Shown here piece after piece: positions 63,303-64,000 of a stretch of DNA of 64,000 nucleotides. Origin of the DNA: Cognaticolwellia mytili (GTDB lineage Bacteria > Pseudomonadota > Gammaproteobacteria > Enterobacterales > Alteromonadaceae); the NCBI RefSeq assembly GCF_002104475.1, contig NZ_NBOF01000003.1, forward strand, positions 744,001 through 808,000, in the 5' to 3' direction. A program made the translations under genes and the position numbers. Under the pieces are notes generated by a model. That model was not told the origin of the DNA and did not search any database. It was given only the letters and a program-made list of their open reading frames with translations. Positions within the stretch are counted from its first letter, which is position 1; each line of letters starts with the position of its first letter.

Positions 63303-64000
63303 ATGACAGAATTAATTTGGACCGAAGGAATGAGTGTTGGCAATGACGCCATTGACGAGGATCATAAACAGATCATCGCCATACTAGCCAAATTGACTTC
63401 AGCCGAACACGGTGAAACATCAGAACAAACAATTAATGAAATATTTATTGAGTTAGAGCATTATGTTTCTTTGCATTTCAGTAGAGAAGAAGCGCTACTA
63501 GAAAAGGCTGGTTACATTGAAGTTAAAGCGCATAAGGCGAGCCATCAACGTTTTATTGATCAATTGCCTTTGCTGAAAAAAGAGTGGTTAGCACAAGACT
63601 GCTTAACTTGTAGTGAAAAAATCACTACATTTCTTCATCAATGGCTTATTACCCATATCCTAGAAGAAGACTTAGACTATGTTCCATGTCTTCATGAGTT
63701 TTCTCACTCTGCGGCAAGAGAAGAAAATCATCCCCAACCTTCTGTCATTGCAAAAATGGCGTATGGTTTATCGCAAAGAATAAAGCTTAGCCAGCGAGTT
63801 TTTATTACCACGCTATTACCAATTTTAGGTGTTTTACTGCTTAGTTTTATTATTTTATTTGATAATTATAAAGACTATAAGAACGTATCTCTTGCTTTGG
63901 GATTGAATGATGTTATAGCGCAAGTTAATGATATTAGTCATTCTTTACAAGCAGAAAGAGGTCTTGCTAGTGGGCTGATCAGCTCTAATTATCAATATTT
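63303..64000 (+). CDS. hemerythrin domain signalling protein with NIT sensor (partial, runs off window)
   Basis: The first 232 residues of a larger protein that continues past the window end. The N-terminal bacteriohemerythrin domain (about 1-135) has all seven di-iron ligands: H21 (DEDH), H58 and E62 (HFSREE), H77 and H81 (HKASH), and H118 and D123 (HILEED). A membrane helix is at about 167-187. After it comes a periplasmic region starting like a NIT (nitrate/nitrite-sensing) domain, with the hallmark HSLQAERGLASG near 211-222. The missing C-terminus is probably a chemoreceptor or other signalling output. It is unusual to combine cytoplasmic O2 binding with a NIT sensor. Confidence 0.85.
   Translation, partial: MTELIWTEGMSVGNDAIDEDHKQIIAILAKLTSAEHGETSEQTINEIFIELEHYVSLHFSREEALLEKAGYIEVKAHKASHQRFIDQLPLLKKEWLAQDCLTCSEKITTFLHQWLITHILEEDLDYVPCLHEFSHSAAREENHPQPSVIAKMAYGLSQRIKLSQRVFITTLLPILGVLLLSFIILFDNYKDYKNVSLALGLNDVIAQVNDISHSLQAERGLASGLISSNYQY

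Overview
The window is a stretch of chromosome from a marine gammaproteobacterium, most likely of the Colwellia/Thalassotalea group (Alteromonadales). The evidence is an AT-rich base composition, intact proteobacterial housekeeping clusters (yggS-proC-yggT beside pilTU; ybfF, seqA-pgm and ybfE-fldA; csiV-mfd) and a dedicated 'marine proteobacterial' sortase with its target protein. I assign the group from gene content and familiarity of the proteins; no search was run. I see no rRNA, tRNA, CRISPR array, prophage or intact insertion sequence. Coding density is normal, with several 300-700 base gaps that look non-coding.

Layout. 1-5300: yggS-proC-yggT on the minus strand, divergent from pilT-pilU (twitching motility ATPases), then an exported DsrE-like protein. 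5300-10100: a sodium/solute symporter, a small lipoprotein, a periplasmic solute-binding-like protein and a small membrane protein, separated by long gaps. 10170-15000: the O2-independent ubiquinone genes ubiT / ubiU-ubiV, followed by the O2-dependent ribosomal hydroxylase roxA and the pseudouridine synthase rsuA. 15000-15780: a subclass B1-type metallo-beta-lactamase. 16000-25500: small conserved proteins, csiV, mfd, a DUF1456 protein, a YeiH-type transporter and a RIO-type kinase. 25600-29850: a hydroxyacid dehydrogenase, then a LysR regulator divergent from the glutathione-dependent formaldehyde detoxification pair frmA-frmB. 29970-32860: sortase and sortase target. 33137-33402: a palindromic MITE-like element with 26 bp terminal inverted repeats.

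33400-43300: miscellaneous single genes (serine hydrolase, DGC-domain cysteine protein, membrane proteins, GrpB-like, mechanosensitive channel, SIMPL protein, P-loop kinase-like protein, DUF3465 protein), then catalase and fur. 43480-50760: a DUF4442 protein, a chemoreceptor with a periplasmic c-type haem motif, an esterase-like protein that lacks the nucleophile serine, a second serine hydrolase, a GNAT acetyltransferase and an AraC regulator with an EamA exporter. 51000-54500: an iron-uptake pair (PepSY membrane protein and TonB-dependent receptor) with a Fur box over the receptor promoter. 55000-58320: a secreted MBL-fold hydrolase and a ToxR/CadC-type membrane regulator. 58490-63010: fldA, ybfE, a DUF2788 protein, ybfF and seqA-pgm. 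From 63303 to the window edge: the start of a hemerythrin-NIT signalling protein.

A theme running through the window is oxygen and redox. It includes anaerobic quinone hydroxylation (ubiTUV), an O2-dependent hydroxylase (roxA), a perfect FNR box correctly spaced ahead of the DGC-domain gene, FNR-like sites ahead of ubiT, ubiU and the 9711 gene, a haem-c chemoreceptor, a hemerythrin sensor, catalase and Fur. I did not find a clearly new multi-gene defence or mobile system. The best leads are the B1-like metallo-beta-lactamase, the two unusual redox/O2 sensors, the sortase pair, the candidate FNR regulon, the serine-less esterase-TPR protein and the MITE-like element.
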